Positions 53,535-64,000 of a stretch of DNA of 64,000 bases are shown piece after piece. The number at the start of each line of letters is the position of its first letter. Position 1 is the first letter of the stretch. The stretch lies in the NCBI RefSeq assembly GCF_029626025.1, contig NZ_JARUBF010000001.1:5364001-5428000 (forward strand), given 5' to 3'. This DNA is from Solwaraspora sp. WMMD406 (GTDB taxonomy: Bacteria; Actinomycetota; Actinomycetes; Mycobacteriales; Micromonosporaceae). The notes beneath the pieces are model-generated. The model had not been told where the DNA came from. It searched no databases and was given only the letters and a program-made list of their open reading frames with translations. Position numbers and translations under genes: made by a program.

Positions 53535-54875
53535 TCAGGCCCGGACCGCCGGTACGCCGAGCACCGCCCAGCGCGACGACCGCAGCCGGGCCAGCAGTCC
53601 GACCAGGCGGACCACCATGAACACGCCCAGGCCGGCCCAGATCCCGGTCAGGCCGAGCTGCAGCGCGTATCCGATCCAGATCGCCGGAAGGAACCCGCCG
53701 AGCGCCCCCGCGATGGTCAGGTTACGCAGATAGCGCAGGTCACCGGCACCGATGAACACCCCGTCGAGGGCGAAGACCACGCCGGCGATCGGTTGCAGGG
53801 CGACGAACCACGGCCAGACGATCATGGCCTGGTCGTGTACCTGTGGATCTGGACTGAACCAGCTCGGGATCACCGGTGCGCCGAGGGCGAACACCGCCGC
53901 GAAGGCCAGTCCGCTGGCCAGGCCGAGCAGCACCAGTCGACGGGCGAGGGCCCGCGCGCCGGCGGCGTCGCCGGCGCCGAGCGCGGCGCCGACCAACGAC
54001 TGACCGGCGATGGCCAACGCGTCCATGGCCAGCGCGGTGAAGAACCAGAGTTGGATGGCGATCTGGTGGGCGGCCACCGAGGCGGTCCCGTAACGCGCCG
54101 CCACGGCGGTGGCGGACAGGAAGCTGGCTTGGAACGCGGCTCCCCGCAGCAGCAGGTCACGCCCGACGGTGAGGTGCGCCGCGATGAGTTCCGGCCGGGG
54201 TCGCAGCGGGACCCCGGCGCGGGCCAGCGCTCGGACGAACAGCAGCCCGCCCAGCGTCTGGGCGATCACGTTGGCGATCGCGGACCCGATCAGGCCGAGC
54301 CCGGCCGGGTAGACCAGGATCGGGCAGAGTACGGCGGACAGCGCGTTGGCGGCCACGACGTAGCGCACCGGGCGCCGGGTCTCCTGGACACCGCGCATCC
54401 ACCCGTTGCCCGCTGCGGCGAGCAGCAGCCCGGGTGCCCCGAGCGCGGCGATCCGCAGCCAGTCGGCGGCTGCGTCGGCCGCCGGGCTCTGCGGGCCGGC
54501 CAGGGCGGCGGTGATCGGACCGGCCAGCGCCTGCAGGCCGACGGCCAACGCGATCCCGACGACCAGCGCCAACCAGGATGCCTGGACGCCTTCGGCGAGG
54601 GCGGCCTGGCGATCGCCGGCACCGAATCTACGGGCGGCCCGCCCGGTGGTGCCGTACGCCGCCGCTGTACCCAACCAGGCGGCGACGGACATCACCGTCC
54701 CGCCGACCGCGACCGCGGCCAGCGGCACCGCGCCGAGATGCCCGACCACGGCAGTGTCGACGAGTACGTACACCGGTTCGGCCGCCAGCACCACCAGCGC
54801 GGGGATCGCGAGTACGGCGATCCGGCGGGCGGGTACCGGGGGCGAGGGCGGTTGGGGTGTGCCACTGGACGTCAT
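53535..54875 (-). CDS. MATE-family efflux transporter (DinF-like)
   Basis: The 446-residue protein has 12 membrane helices with MATE features: AIPALVVLAAEPVYVLVDTAVVGHLG, NGWMRGVQETRRPVRYVVAAN, ASVAAHQIAIQLWF, MDALAIAGQSLVGAALGAGD and ALDGVFIGAGDLRYLRN. It would export drugs or metabolites by Na+ or H+ antiport. The M. tuberculosis counterpart Rv2836c (dinF) has the same neighbours. ATG 54875 is chosen for length; GTG 54926 adds 17 residues. No ribosome site is visible for either. Confidence 0.88.
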   Translation of the reverse strand: MTSSGTPQPPSPPVPARRIAVLAIPALVVLAAEPVYVLVDTAVVGHLGAVPLAAVAVGGTVMSVAAWLGTAAAYGTTGRAARRFGAGDRQAALAEGVQASWLALVVGIALAVGLQALAGPITAALAGPQSPAADAAADWLRIAALGAPGLLLAAAGNGWMRGVQETRRPVRYVVAANALSAVLCPILVYPAGLGLIGSAIANVIAQTLGGLLFVRALARAGVPLRPRPELIAAHLTVGRDLLLRGAAFQASFLSATAVAARYGTASVAAHQIAIQLWFFTALAMDALAIAGQSLVGAALGAGDAAGARALARRLVLLGLASGLAFAAVFALGAPVIPSWFSPDPQVHDQAMIVWPWFVALQPIAGVVFALDGVFIGAGDLRYLRNLTIAGALGGFLPAIWIGYALQLGLTGIWAGLGVFMVVRLVGLLARLRSSRWAVLGVPAVRA

Positions 54876-55026
54876 CGACGCCCAGGGTGGCAGGCCAGAT
54901 GTAAGGGACGCAATAGCCGACGTCACTTACGGGACGCGACCGCCGCACTCCGACCACCACGGAAGCGGCCGGCCGGGCGGGCCGACGGCGTCGGCAGCCA
55001 CCGAGGGCGCCACGCCGTCCGACCGC

Positions 55027-55116
55027 CTACTGGCGGGTGTCCATCGATGTCTGCAGGGCGCGCCGCGCCTGCTCGCGCGCTTCGTCGGTGGTCTCGGTCT
55101 TGGGCTTACTGGGCAT
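55027..55116 (-). CDS. Putative 29-residue small protein
   Basis: A 29-codon frame from ATG 55116 encodes MPSKPKTETTDEAREQ then ARRALQTSMDTRQ, a charged peptide that would form an amphipathic helix. AAGG lies about 11 nt upstream. No family is recognised. It is the only coding-like signal in the 427-bp gap between the MATE gene and the DUF6186-like gene. The rest of that gap shows no other gene. Confidence 0.35.
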   Translation of the reverse strand: MPSKPKTETTDEAREQARRALQTSMDTRQ

Positions 55117-55302
55117 GGCGACACGACCTTCTCAAGCGGAAGATTCGACCGGCGATCAGCACGCCCTGCGGGATCACCGGGGCCGCGACCGGACAGACAC
55201 ATGGCAGGCAGGTGTGGCCCGCACCACACCCAAGTTATCGTTCAGGTCCACATCCTGCGCACCATTCCCGCGATACGGGACAGGTATTCATCGATGAAGT
55301 CG

Positions 55303-55521
55303 TCATCGGGCGAAGAAGTGCCAGCCCACCCACCACCAGAACCCGAGTACGCCGATCCGACCGACCGGCAGCTTGCCCACCTCGTACTGCATGACGTAAG
55401 CGCAGACGTCGCCGAGCGTCGGGATCCGCGAGCCCGGCCGACGGGCCAGGCCCTCCAAGACCGCGACCAGCAGCAGCGCCACCGCGAACCCGCTGATCAC
55501 CACCATCCGACTGACACTCAT
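55303..55521 (-). CDS. Small membrane protein, DUF6186-like
   Basis: The 72-residue protein has one strong N-terminal helix (MVVISGFAVALLLVAVLEGLARR), then PGSRIPTLGDVCAYVMQ and a second hydrophobic end, GVLGFWWWVGWHFFAR. The GWHFFAR terminus resembles a small actinobacterial family I remember as DUF6186, but I am not certain. The start overlaps the stop of the upstream membrane protein (ATGA), so they are coupled. Function unknown. Confidence 0.6.
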   Translation of the reverse strand: MSVSRMVVISGFAVALLLVAVLEGLARRPGSRIPTLGDVCAYVMQYEVGKLPVGRIGVLGFWWWVGWHFFAR

Positions 55522-55928
55522 CGGCGGGCCAACCCCCAGAAGGCCGCCAACCAGGCGAAGTACGCGGCCGAGCGGGCCAGCCATCCCTCCAGAACCGGAT
55601 CCGCCAGTTTGGAGAACGTCGGCAGATCGTCGGTCGAGCCCAGCGCGAACGTGGCTCCTTCGAACACGGTGAAGATCGCCACCGGCACCATCCACCACAC
55701 CGCCCCGTCCCCGAGGCGACGCGGGGTGGCCCGCCGAGGTACCCGACGGGACAGGCCGAGCCAGATCAGCACGCCGCCGGTACCGAGCGAGTAGAGATTG
55801 GCCGCGGTCGAGAAGGACGGAAGCTGGCCACCCAACAGGGCGAACACGGCGATGACCGGTAGCGAGACCATCGGTCGGTCCCACGCCCGCGGCACGTCCG
55901 TGACAATCTCAGACGGCTGTTCCATCAT
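55518..55928 (-). CDS. Hypothetical membrane protein
   Basis: The 136-residue protein has three or four hydrophobic helices (SLPVIAVFALLGGQLPSF, LYSLGTGGVLIWLGLSRRV, WMVPVAIFTVFEGATFALG, SAAYFAWLAAFWGLARR) and an acidic N-terminus. I do not recognise a family. A second Met follows directly after the first. It is coupled to the DUF6186-like gene by a 4-nt overlap, and both follow nrnA on the same strand. Confidence 0.7.
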   Translation of the reverse strand: MMEQPSEIVTDVPRAWDRPMVSLPVIAVFALLGGQLPSFSTAANLYSLGTGGVLIWLGLSRRVPRRATPRRLGDGAVWWMVPVAIFTVFEGATFALGSTDDLPTFSKLADPVLEGWLARSAAYFAWLAAFWGLARR

Positions 55929-56014
55929 CTGATTGTCGCCGTCGATTGACGCCCAGTGAAGCGCACCCGGCCCGGGGATGTCCCGGATTCCGACCGGGTC
56001 GCGATAGTGGTGAG

Positions 56015-57085
56015 CTACCGCACCTCGGCGCGAATGGCCGCGATCACCTCGGAGACCTCACCCTGACCGGTGAATCCGGCCGCCAGCCGGTGACCGCCGC
56101 CGCCAAGCGCCGTCGCGACCCGGCTCACGTCGACGCCACCCTTACTGCGCATCGACACCGCCCAGGACGTCTCGCCGACCTGCTTGAGCACGCAGGCCAT
56201 GTCGGCCTCGATGGTGCAGCGGACCGAGTCGATCAACGCCTCCAGCACATAAGGCTGCTGGTCGTACCGCTCAAGATCGGCCAGAGTGGCATAAGTCCAG
56301 ACCAACCCCCGGCCGCCGGCCGAATCCGGCTCGAGCACGGCGCGCCGCAGGACCTCGCCGAACAACTGAACCGCGCCGAACGGACGGCTGTCGAACAGCC
56401 GCCGGGAAATGTCTGCCGGCCGGATGCCGGTCGCCAGCAATCGGGCAGCCATCTGATGCACCGCCGGAGTGGTCATGTCGAACCGGAACGACCCGGTGTC
56501 GGTCACCAACGCGATGTACAGACACTCGGCGACCTGCTGGTCCACGCCGAACCCGAGGCGGTCGAGCAGGCCCTCGACGACCACCGAGGTCGCCGCCGCG
56601 TGGGGATCCACCAGGTGGATCTGACCGAAACGGGTGTTGGACGCGTGGTGGTCGACGACGATCGAGGGTGCCGTGGCGAGCCGACCCGCCAGCGGGCCGA
56701 GTCGGGAGTCACTGGCCACGTCGAAACAGAGCACCAGATCCGGATCGGTCCAGGCCCGGTCGGCCGGGACCAGCAACTCCTGGCCGGGCATCTCGCGCAA
56801 CGACGGAGGCAGGTCAGTGGTGCCGGGGAACGTCGCCTGGATCCGCGCTTCGCTGCCTCGGCGCAGGGCCAGGCCGAAACCGAGCATGCTGCCCAACGCG
56901 TCACCGTCGGGTAGGACGTGGCACATCAGCAACACCCGTCCGGTCGGACCGGCCGCCCGGATCGCCGCCACCGCCGCCGACCATTCCTGCTCGGTCGGAC
57001 CTCCCGGATCCTGCTCGGTCGGACCTCCCGGAGTGGACGACGCCCGCTCGGCCAGCGGGTTGGCGGGCGACGGCACGCTGATCAT
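56015..57085 (-). CDS. nrnA: DHH-family oligoribonuclease / pAp phosphatase NrnA
   Basis: The 356-residue protein shows HVLPDGDALGS, FDVASDSRLGPL, VDHHASNTRFG (DHH motif) and the DHHA1 substrate motif GGGGHRLAAGF near the end. It should hydrolyse nano-RNA and pAp. A duplicated 15-bp segment gives the N-terminal PGGPTEQ repeat. Its ATG overlaps the rbfA stop. The rbfA-nrnA order matches Rv2838c-Rv2837c. Confidence 0.93.
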   Translation of the reverse strand: MISVPSPANPLAERASSTPGGPTEQDPGGPTEQEWSAAVAAIRAAGPTGRVLLMCHVLPDGDALGSMLGFGLALRRGSEARIQATFPGTTDLPPSLREMPGQELLVPADRAWTDPDLVLCFDVASDSRLGPLAGRLATAPSIVVDHHASNTRFGQIHLVDPHAAATSVVVEGLLDRLGFGVDQQVAECLYIALVTDTGSFRFDMTTPAVHQMAARLLATGIRPADISRRLFDSRPFGAVQLFGEVLRRAVLEPDSAGGRGLVWTYATLADLERYDQQPYVLEALIDSVRCTIEADMACVLKQVGETSWAVSMRSKGGVDVSRVATALGGGGHRLAAGFTGQGEVSEVIAAIRAEVR

Positions 57086-57594
57086 GGCCGTTTCCCATCA
57101 GCGTGCCGATCCGGTCGTCCGGCGGCGTCCCCCGAATCGTCGGCGTCCGAATCGTTCGCGGCCGCGTCCTCCTCGTCGACCTCGACCCGGTACGGCTGGG
57201 CTTCCCCGGCGTACTCGGCCCGAGCCGCCAGCCGTTGCACCTCGGCATCGGCGTCGCGTGCCGCGGCCAGGAGATCGTCGATGTGCTTGACATGTTCCTG
57301 CACGTCATCGAGGACGAAAGTCAGGGTCGGCGAGTGCCGTAGGCCCAACGCCTTGCCGACGGTGCTGCGGAGCAGGCCGTTGGCGCTGTCCAGCGCGGCC
57401 TTGGTCCCCGCCTGCTCGGCGGCGTCGCCGAGCACCGTGTAGAACACCGTCGCGTCCCGCAGGTCGGCGGTGATCCGAGCGTCGGTGATCGTGATCATTC
57501 CGAGTCGCGGATCCTTGATCTGGGTACGTACCACCGAAGCCACCAGCTCGCGCACGCGCTCAGCGTGCCGGCGTACCCGGGCCGGGTCCGTCAT
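57082..57594 (-). CDS. rbfA: 30S ribosome-binding factor A
   Basis: The 170-residue protein has RHAERVRELVASVVRTQIKDPRLGMITITDARIT and LRSTVGKALGLRHSPTLTFVLDD, the KH-like RbfA fold. An acidic C-terminal tail of about 50 residues is extra. RbfA matures the 16S rRNA 5' helix and is needed in the cold. GGAGG 7 nt before the ATG lies inside a perfect 14-bp palindrome. Confidence 0.95.
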   Translation of the reverse strand: MTDPARVRRHAERVRELVASVVRTQIKDPRLGMITITDARITADLRDATVFYTVLGDAAEQAGTKAALDSANGLLRSTVGKALGLRHSPTLTFVLDDVQEHVKHIDDLLAAARDADAEVQRLAARAEYAGEAQPYRVEVDEEDAAANDSDADDSGDAAGRPDRHADGKRP

Positions 57595-57599
57595 GTCGC

Positions 57600-57613
57600 C
57601 ACCTCCGGAGGTG
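57600..57613 (-). promoter_or_regulatory. Palindrome covering the rbfA Shine-Dalgarno
   Basis: CACCTCCGGAGGTG is a perfect 14-bp palindrome and its right half is the rbfA ribosome site. As RNA it can form a 5-bp stem with a CCGG loop, partly hiding the site. Such a structure could tune translation by temperature or ribosome supply. Confidence 0.5.
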
Positions 57614-57705
57614 TGCTGCCAACGTGTCGACCCTACCTGTGAGCCGTCCGGGTGGCCGGGTGGCCGGCCGGCACCCAGTAGGGGGATGCGGGATACGGAT
57701 ACCGA

Positions 57706-57999
57706 TCAGTCGTCCGGCCCGAAGAGACGGCGACGTACGGAGAGCAGTTCGATTTCCGGCCGGGCGGCCAACAGCCGCTCGCAGCTGTCCAACACCTCTT
57801 GCACGTGTGCCGGATCAGCGGCGACGACCCCGACCCCGATTTCGGCCCGCCCGTGTCGGTCCAACGCACCGACCTCGGCCGCGGACACCTCGAAGCGGCG
57901 CAGGGCGGCCACGATCGGCCGGACGTAGGAACGTTTGGCCTTGAGCGAGCGGGAATCGCCCGGCAGCAGCACGTCGAAGGTTACGGTTCCGGTGAACAT
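57706..57999 (-). CDS. DUF503 family protein
   Basis: The 97-residue protein matches DUF503: MFTGTVTFDVLLPGDSRSLKAKRSYVRPIV, then RAEIGVGVVAAD and VLDSCERLLAARPE. Function unknown, but it is nearly always in the infB-rbfA cluster and is linked with ribosome maturation by context. GGAG lies just before the ATG. It sits between infB and rbfA, all on the minus strand. Confidence 0.9.
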   Translation of the reverse strand: MFTGTVTFDVLLPGDSRSLKAKRSYVRPIVAALRRFEVSAAEVGALDRHGRAEIGVGVVAADPAHVQEVLDSCERLLAARPEIELLSVRRRLFGPDD

Positions 58000-58042
58000 C
58001 GCTCCGCAGGATACGCGGTGGATGGAGTCCGACCGTCGACAG

Positions 58043-58087
58043 ACCGGTGGGATCGCGTCCGGCGTCGTGCCGGACGCGATCCCACCG
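58043..58087 (-). terminator. Perfect 20-bp inverted repeat after infB
   Basis: Left arm 58043-58062 (starting ccggtgggatcgcg) and right arm 58068-58087 are exact complements, 20 of 20 bp, with a 5-nt loop. It begins 25 nt after the infB stop and precedes DUF503-rbfA. It should form a very stable RNA hairpin and probably terminates or stabilises the infB transcript. No long T run follows on the minus strand, as is usual in actinobacteria. Confidence 0.85.
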
Positions 58088-58111
58088 GGGTCGCCGCTGA
58101 CGATCAGCGAA

Positions 58112-61081
<2,970 letters not shown>

Positions 61082-61174
61082 TGCACTCCTCACTCCGAGG
61101 TCGTGCGGGCAGCACCCGCAGCGACCTCACTCGTGCACTTGAAGCCTGATCATTGCTGGGACTTCATCGTGTGC

Positions 61175-61507
61175 TCATGTCGGTCGTCCTACCTTGCTGT
61201 GCGACCCTCGTCCGGCCGGATGACCGGACGTAGCGGTTGACGCGCGAATGTACTCAGCCAGCTCACCGGCGTCTACGAGCCCGGTGACCCGCAGTGCGCG
61301 CCCGAAGGCGCGGCGCCGCAGTGCCAGCTCGAGACACGCCGGTTCGAGATGCAGATGCGCACCCCGTCCCGGCAGACCACGGACTGGGTCAGGTCGCAGG
61401 CGTAACGCATCGTCGCCCGCGATCACGACGGTCCGCAGCAAGTCGTGAACCGGTGCGCGTCGTCGGCAGCCCACACAGGTGCGCTCCGGCGACGCGCGTC
61501 GTACCAC
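61175..61507 (-). CDS. ylxR: YlxR family (DUF448) protein
   Basis: The 110-residue protein has the family motif ERTCVGCRRRAP (about 8-19), LLRTVV, and GRGAHLHLEPACLELALRRRAF. YlxR is a small RNA-binding-like protein that lies between nusA and infB. In Bacillus it is linked to glucose-responsive gene control. GTG 61507 lies 10 nt past the nusA stop and has no clear ribosome site. The C-terminal 20 residues are hydrophilic. Confidence 0.9.
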   Translation of the reverse strand: MVRRASPERTCVGCRRRAPVHDLLRTVVIAGDDALRLRPDPVRGLPGRGAHLHLEPACLELALRRRAFGRALRVTGLVDAGELAEYIRASTATSGHPAGRGSHSKVGRPT

Positions 61508-61517
61508 GAAAGAAAGT

Positions 61518-62555
61518 CTACCCCGACGCGCCCGAGACCGCGCCGCCCGGTTCGGGCGCGGGATCACGACCAGCCACGCCGACCTCCGTATCGGGACGGA
61601 TGTCGATCCGCCACCCGGTCAACCGCGCAGCCAAGCGGGCATTCTGCCCTTCTCTCCCAATAGCCAGCGAAAGCTGAAAATCGGGAACAGTCACCCGGGC
61701 GGTACGGGTTGCCGCGTCGACCACCTCGACCCGCAGCGCCTTCGCCGGGGACAACGCGTTGCCCACGAAGGTCGCCGGGTCCTCGGACCAGTCGATGATG
61801 TCGATCTTCTCGCCGTGCAACTCGCTCATCACCGCTCGGACCCGCTGTCCCATCGGACCGATGCAGGCACCCTTGGCGTTGACTCCGGGAGTGGTCGACC
61901 GCACGGCGATCTTGGTGCGATGGCCCGCTTCCCGGGCGATGGCGGCGATCTCCACGGTGCCGTCGGCGATCTCCGGGACCTCCAGAGCGAAGAGCTTCTT
62001 CACCAGATTGGGGTGCGAGCGGGAGAGCGTGATCTGCGGGCCACGGAACCCCTTGGCCACATGCACCACCACGCACCGGATCCGCTGACCGTGCGGGTAC
62101 GTTTCGCCCGGCACCTTCTCCGCCGCCGGCAGCACGGCCTCGACCTTGCCCAGATCGATCGTGACGATGCCCTTCTCCACACGCGCCTCGTGCGCCTGGA
62201 TCACGCCGGTGACCAAGTCGCCGTCGCGGCCGGCGTACTCGCCGAAGTGCACCTCGTCGGTCGCCTCCCGCAACCGTTGCAGAATCACCTGCTTGGCGGT
62301 CATCGCGGCGATCCGACCGAAGTCGTGCGGAGTGTCGTCCCACTCCCGCAGCACGGCCCCGTCACTGTCGAGTTCCTGGGCGTACACCAGCGCCATGCCG
62401 CTGCGGCGGTCGATCTCCACCCGGGCATGCGTCTGCGCGCCTTCGGTGTGCCGGTAGGCGGTCAGCAACGCGGCCTCGATCGCCGCGAGAATCGTGTCGA
62501 ACGGGATCTCCCGCTCGCGCTCCAGTGCGCGTAGCGCCGCGAGGTCGATGTTCAC
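61518..62555 (-). CDS. nusA: Transcription termination/antitermination factor NusA
   Basis: The 345-residue protein has the N-terminal RNAP-binding domain ([22 protein letters not shown]), an S1 domain ([14 protein letters not shown] to [11 protein letters not shown]), KH1 ([30 protein letters not shown]) and KH2 ([22 protein letters not shown]). It lacks the C-terminal acidic repeats of E. coli NusA, as in other actinobacteria. It modulates pausing and termination. Its ATG overlaps the rimP stop. Confidence 0.95.
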   Translation of the reverse strand: MNIDLAALRALEREREIPFDTILAAIEAALLTAYRHTEGAQTHARVEIDRRSGMALVYAQELDSDGAVLREWDDTPHDFGRIAAMTAKQVILQRLREATDEVHFGEYAGRDGDLVTGVIQAHEARVEKGIVTIDLGKVEAVLPAAEKVPGETYPHGQRIRCVVVHVAKGFRGPQITLSRSHPNLVKKLFALEVPEIADGTVEIAAIAREAGHRTKIAVRSTTPGVNAKGACIGPMGQRVRAVMSELHGEKIDIIDWSEDPATFVGNALSPAKALRVEVVDAATRTARVTVPDFQLSLAIGREGQNARLAARLTGWRIDIRPDTEVGVAGRDPAPEPGGAVSGASG

Positions 62556-63220
62556 CTCTCCTCGTCCTCCACTTCGTCGTCATGATCGGGACCATCGTCA
62601 GCCTCTGGGCTGTCGAACTCCGTCAGATCGTCGTCGTCGATCTCGTCGAGGCGATTGAACTCCACCTGGACCCGACCGGCACCCACCTCGTCGTACCCCC
62701 ACCGTCGCACGGTGCCGTCCACGTCGAGCCGCACGGACTCGTCGTCGGCGGCGACGATCCGCCCGGTCACCGACCGCTGGGCCACGGTCACCCGGACCAG
62801 CCGGCCGACGTTACGTCGCCAGTGCCGGGGCAACCGCAGCGGACGGTCCACCCCGGGGGAGCTGACCTCCAACTGGTACTCACCAGTTATCAACTCGGCG
62901 CCGCTGACGGATTCCGCCTCGTCGAGCGCGGCCGAAATCGACCGGGACACCTGCGCGACGGCGTCCAGCCCGACACCACCATCGGCGTCGACGATCACCC
63001 GGACCACGTACCGACGACCGGCCCGAGAAACGGAAACGTCCTCCAGATCGAATCCCACGGCCCCGACGACCGGCTCGATCACGGCCTTCAGCCGGTCTCG
63101 ACGCGCTCCGGCGTCCAGCCGCGGCGGGGCGCTCCCCTCAGCCCGGGGCCGGACCGCGGCTGAGGGGCGGCGGGAGCGGGATCCCGGTGACCTGCCACCA
63201 GCGCGGTCACGCTGCGTCAT
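62552..63220 (-). CDS. rimP: Ribosome maturation factor RimP
   Basis: The 222-residue protein has an N-terminal basic extension of about 40 residues, then the RimP pattern: [35 protein letters not shown] and [30 protein letters not shown]. The C-terminus is a very acidic tail ([20 protein letters not shown]). It helps assemble the 30S subunit. It is the first gene of the operon rimP-nusA-ylxR-infB. ATG 63220 is the only reasonable start; GGGTGCGG upstream is a weak site. Confidence 0.94.
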   Translation of the reverse strand: MTQRDRAGGRSPGSRSRRPSAAVRPRAEGSAPPRLDAGARRDRLKAVIEPVVGAVGFDLEDVSVSRAGRRYVVRVIVDADGGVGLDAVAQVSRSISAALDEAESVSGAELITGEYQLEVSSPGVDRPLRLPRHWRRNVGRLVRVTVAQRSVTGRIVAADDESVRLDVDGTVRRWGYDEVGAGRVQVEFNRLDEIDDDDLTEFDSPEADDGPDHDDEVEDEER

Positions 63221-63578
63221 CTCCGCACCCTTTCCCGGTCATCACGATCAGACACCACCGTCACCAACGGCGGTAGCACCGCCGGGCGCGACTCGCCCAC
63301 GGCTGGGCAGAGCCTAACGCGCAGCTGAGCCGATCGGCCTACCGGCGCACCGACGATCCGCGCCAGCGCCGAGCGCGGTGAGGGTACGGCGCACTTCAGC
63401 ATCCTCGATGGCACCCACAGCCACGGGTTCTGCCTTTCGGCGACATCAAGATCACTCAACGTGTCAGCCAGTCGCGCCACGCCGACGACCGCGGATGGTG
63501 TTGACTAGCCCGGTGTTCAGCTCCAACCACCATCGGTCCGCCACCGGGCCGCCCGCCGCAGGCACACCGGACAGCGCC

Positions 63579-64000
63579 ATGCACGCCGCACCGACCACGG
63601 CACCGGGCTGGACCCGACGAGGGCTGGGACGACTCGCGGCCGGGGCGCTGTTCGCGGTCGCCGTACCGGCCGGGCTCTCCGCGTGCGACCTGTTCGGTGC
63701 CGACCCGGAACCGACACCCGAACCAGACCCGCTGGCCGGACTGCTCGCCGACACCATCGCCCTGGCCGACCAGTACGACGCCGCCATCGCGGCCTTTCCG
63801 GAACTGTCCGCGACAGTGCTGACCGTCGCCGCGACCCACCGCGCGCACGCGCGGGAACTCGCCCGGGTCACCGACATCCCGCTGCCGGACCCGTCCGGAT
63901 CGGCGACCGCCGCCGCGCCCGGACCGTCGACCACCACCCAGGCCGCACCCAGTCCACCGGTCGACCTCGCGGCGACCCGGTCGGCGCTGCGAACCAGCGA
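63579..64000 (+). CDS. Putative Tat/lipoprotein with DUF4439-like helical domain (cut by window edge)
   Basis: The frame opens at ATG 63579 (or GTG 63513) and runs past the window end. The N-terminus is WTRRGLGRLAAGALFAVAVPAGLSAC, a twin-arginine-type signal with lipobox LSAC, followed by DLFGADPEPTPEPDP. ALADQYDAAIAAFPELSATVLTVAATHRAHARELAR resembles the ferritin-like DUF4439 helices found in the gene that follows rimP in other actinobacteria (near Rv2844). It is divergent from rimP. The gap 63221-63578 shows no other gene and no clear promoter. Confidence 0.65.
   Translation, partial: MHAAPTTAPGWTRRGLGRLAAGALFAVAVPAGLSACDLFGADPEPTPEPDPLAGLLADTIALADQYDAAIAAFPELSATVLTVAATHRAHARELARVTDIPLPDPSGSATAAAPGPSTTTQAAPSPPVDLAATRSALRTS

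Overview
The window is a very GC-rich, densely packed actinobacterial chromosome segment. I read it as Micromonosporaceae (Micromonospora, Salinispora or a close relative). The reasons are the strong GC bias at third codon positions, frequent GTG starts, 4-nt ATGA/GTGA overlaps, and a gene order that follows the Mycobacterium tuberculosis Rv2738c-Rv2844 block: DUF3046, clgR, pgsA, ftsK, rnj, dapA, thyX, dapB, pepR, pnp, rpsO, ribF, truB, dinF-like, nrnA, rbfA, infB, ylxR, nusA, rimP. A short interspersed element encoding SVRSEGAQRVSPAVA, which I remember from predicted Micromonosporaceae proteins, lies inside the mrp operon. No species call is possible without a search. I see no phage, insertion sequence, CRISPR array, rRNA or tRNA.

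Layout. 1-5.4 kb: the DUF3046 gene that normally sits beside recA, an MFS transporter, a UdgX-type uracil-DNA-crosslinking protein, a MocR/PdxR-type regulator divergent from a flavin-binding oxidase-like gene across a palindromic operator, and a LeuE-like exporter. 5.4-15.5 kb: two CNNM/CorC membrane proteins and a complete Mrp Na+/H+ antiporter operon (A-B fusion, C, D, E, F, G) headed by a small exported protein. 15.8-23.7 kb: Lhr helicase and Nei2 glycosylase, separated by a CPCC cysteine-rich protein and a DUF4142 membrane protein. 23.6-26.1 kb: the envelope-stress set clgR-pspA-pspM. 26.2-31.8 kb: cinA-pgsA-rimO-ftsK with a small cysteine-rich ORF directly in front of ftsK.

31.9-35.8 kb: a tightly coupled plus-strand operon of YbjN-like protein, Hsp90-family ATPase and TPR-YbjN fusion. 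This is the best candidate for an under-described system, a private chaperone module. 35.7-37.4 kb: DUF2784, DUF397 and an XRE-DUF5753 regulator. 37.5-41 kb: rnj, dapA, thyX. 41-46.1 kb: accessory single genes (VOC, DUF2752, YcaQ-like, two GNATs, GT87). 46.2-53.4 kb: dapB, pepR, pnp, rpsO, ribF, truB. 53.5-56 kb: a MATE transporter and small membrane proteins. 56-63.2 kb: the translation and ribosome-maturation operon rimP-nusA-ylxR-infB, then DUF503-rbfA-nrnA, all read leftward. The right edge cuts a plus-strand lipoprotein gene.

Functionally the window combines RNA processing and translation (rimP, nusA, infB, rbfA, rpsO, pnp, rnj, truB, rimO), lysine/cell-wall precursor synthesis (dapA, dapB), DNA repair (udgX, lhr, nei2, YcaQ-like), envelope stress (clgR-psp) and cation homeostasis (mrp, CNNM). 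Short tandem repeats (10-21 bp) recur in several gene-to-gene gaps, and several starts without a Shine-Dalgarno have a -10-like hexamer 6-9 nt upstream, which suggests leaderless mRNAs.
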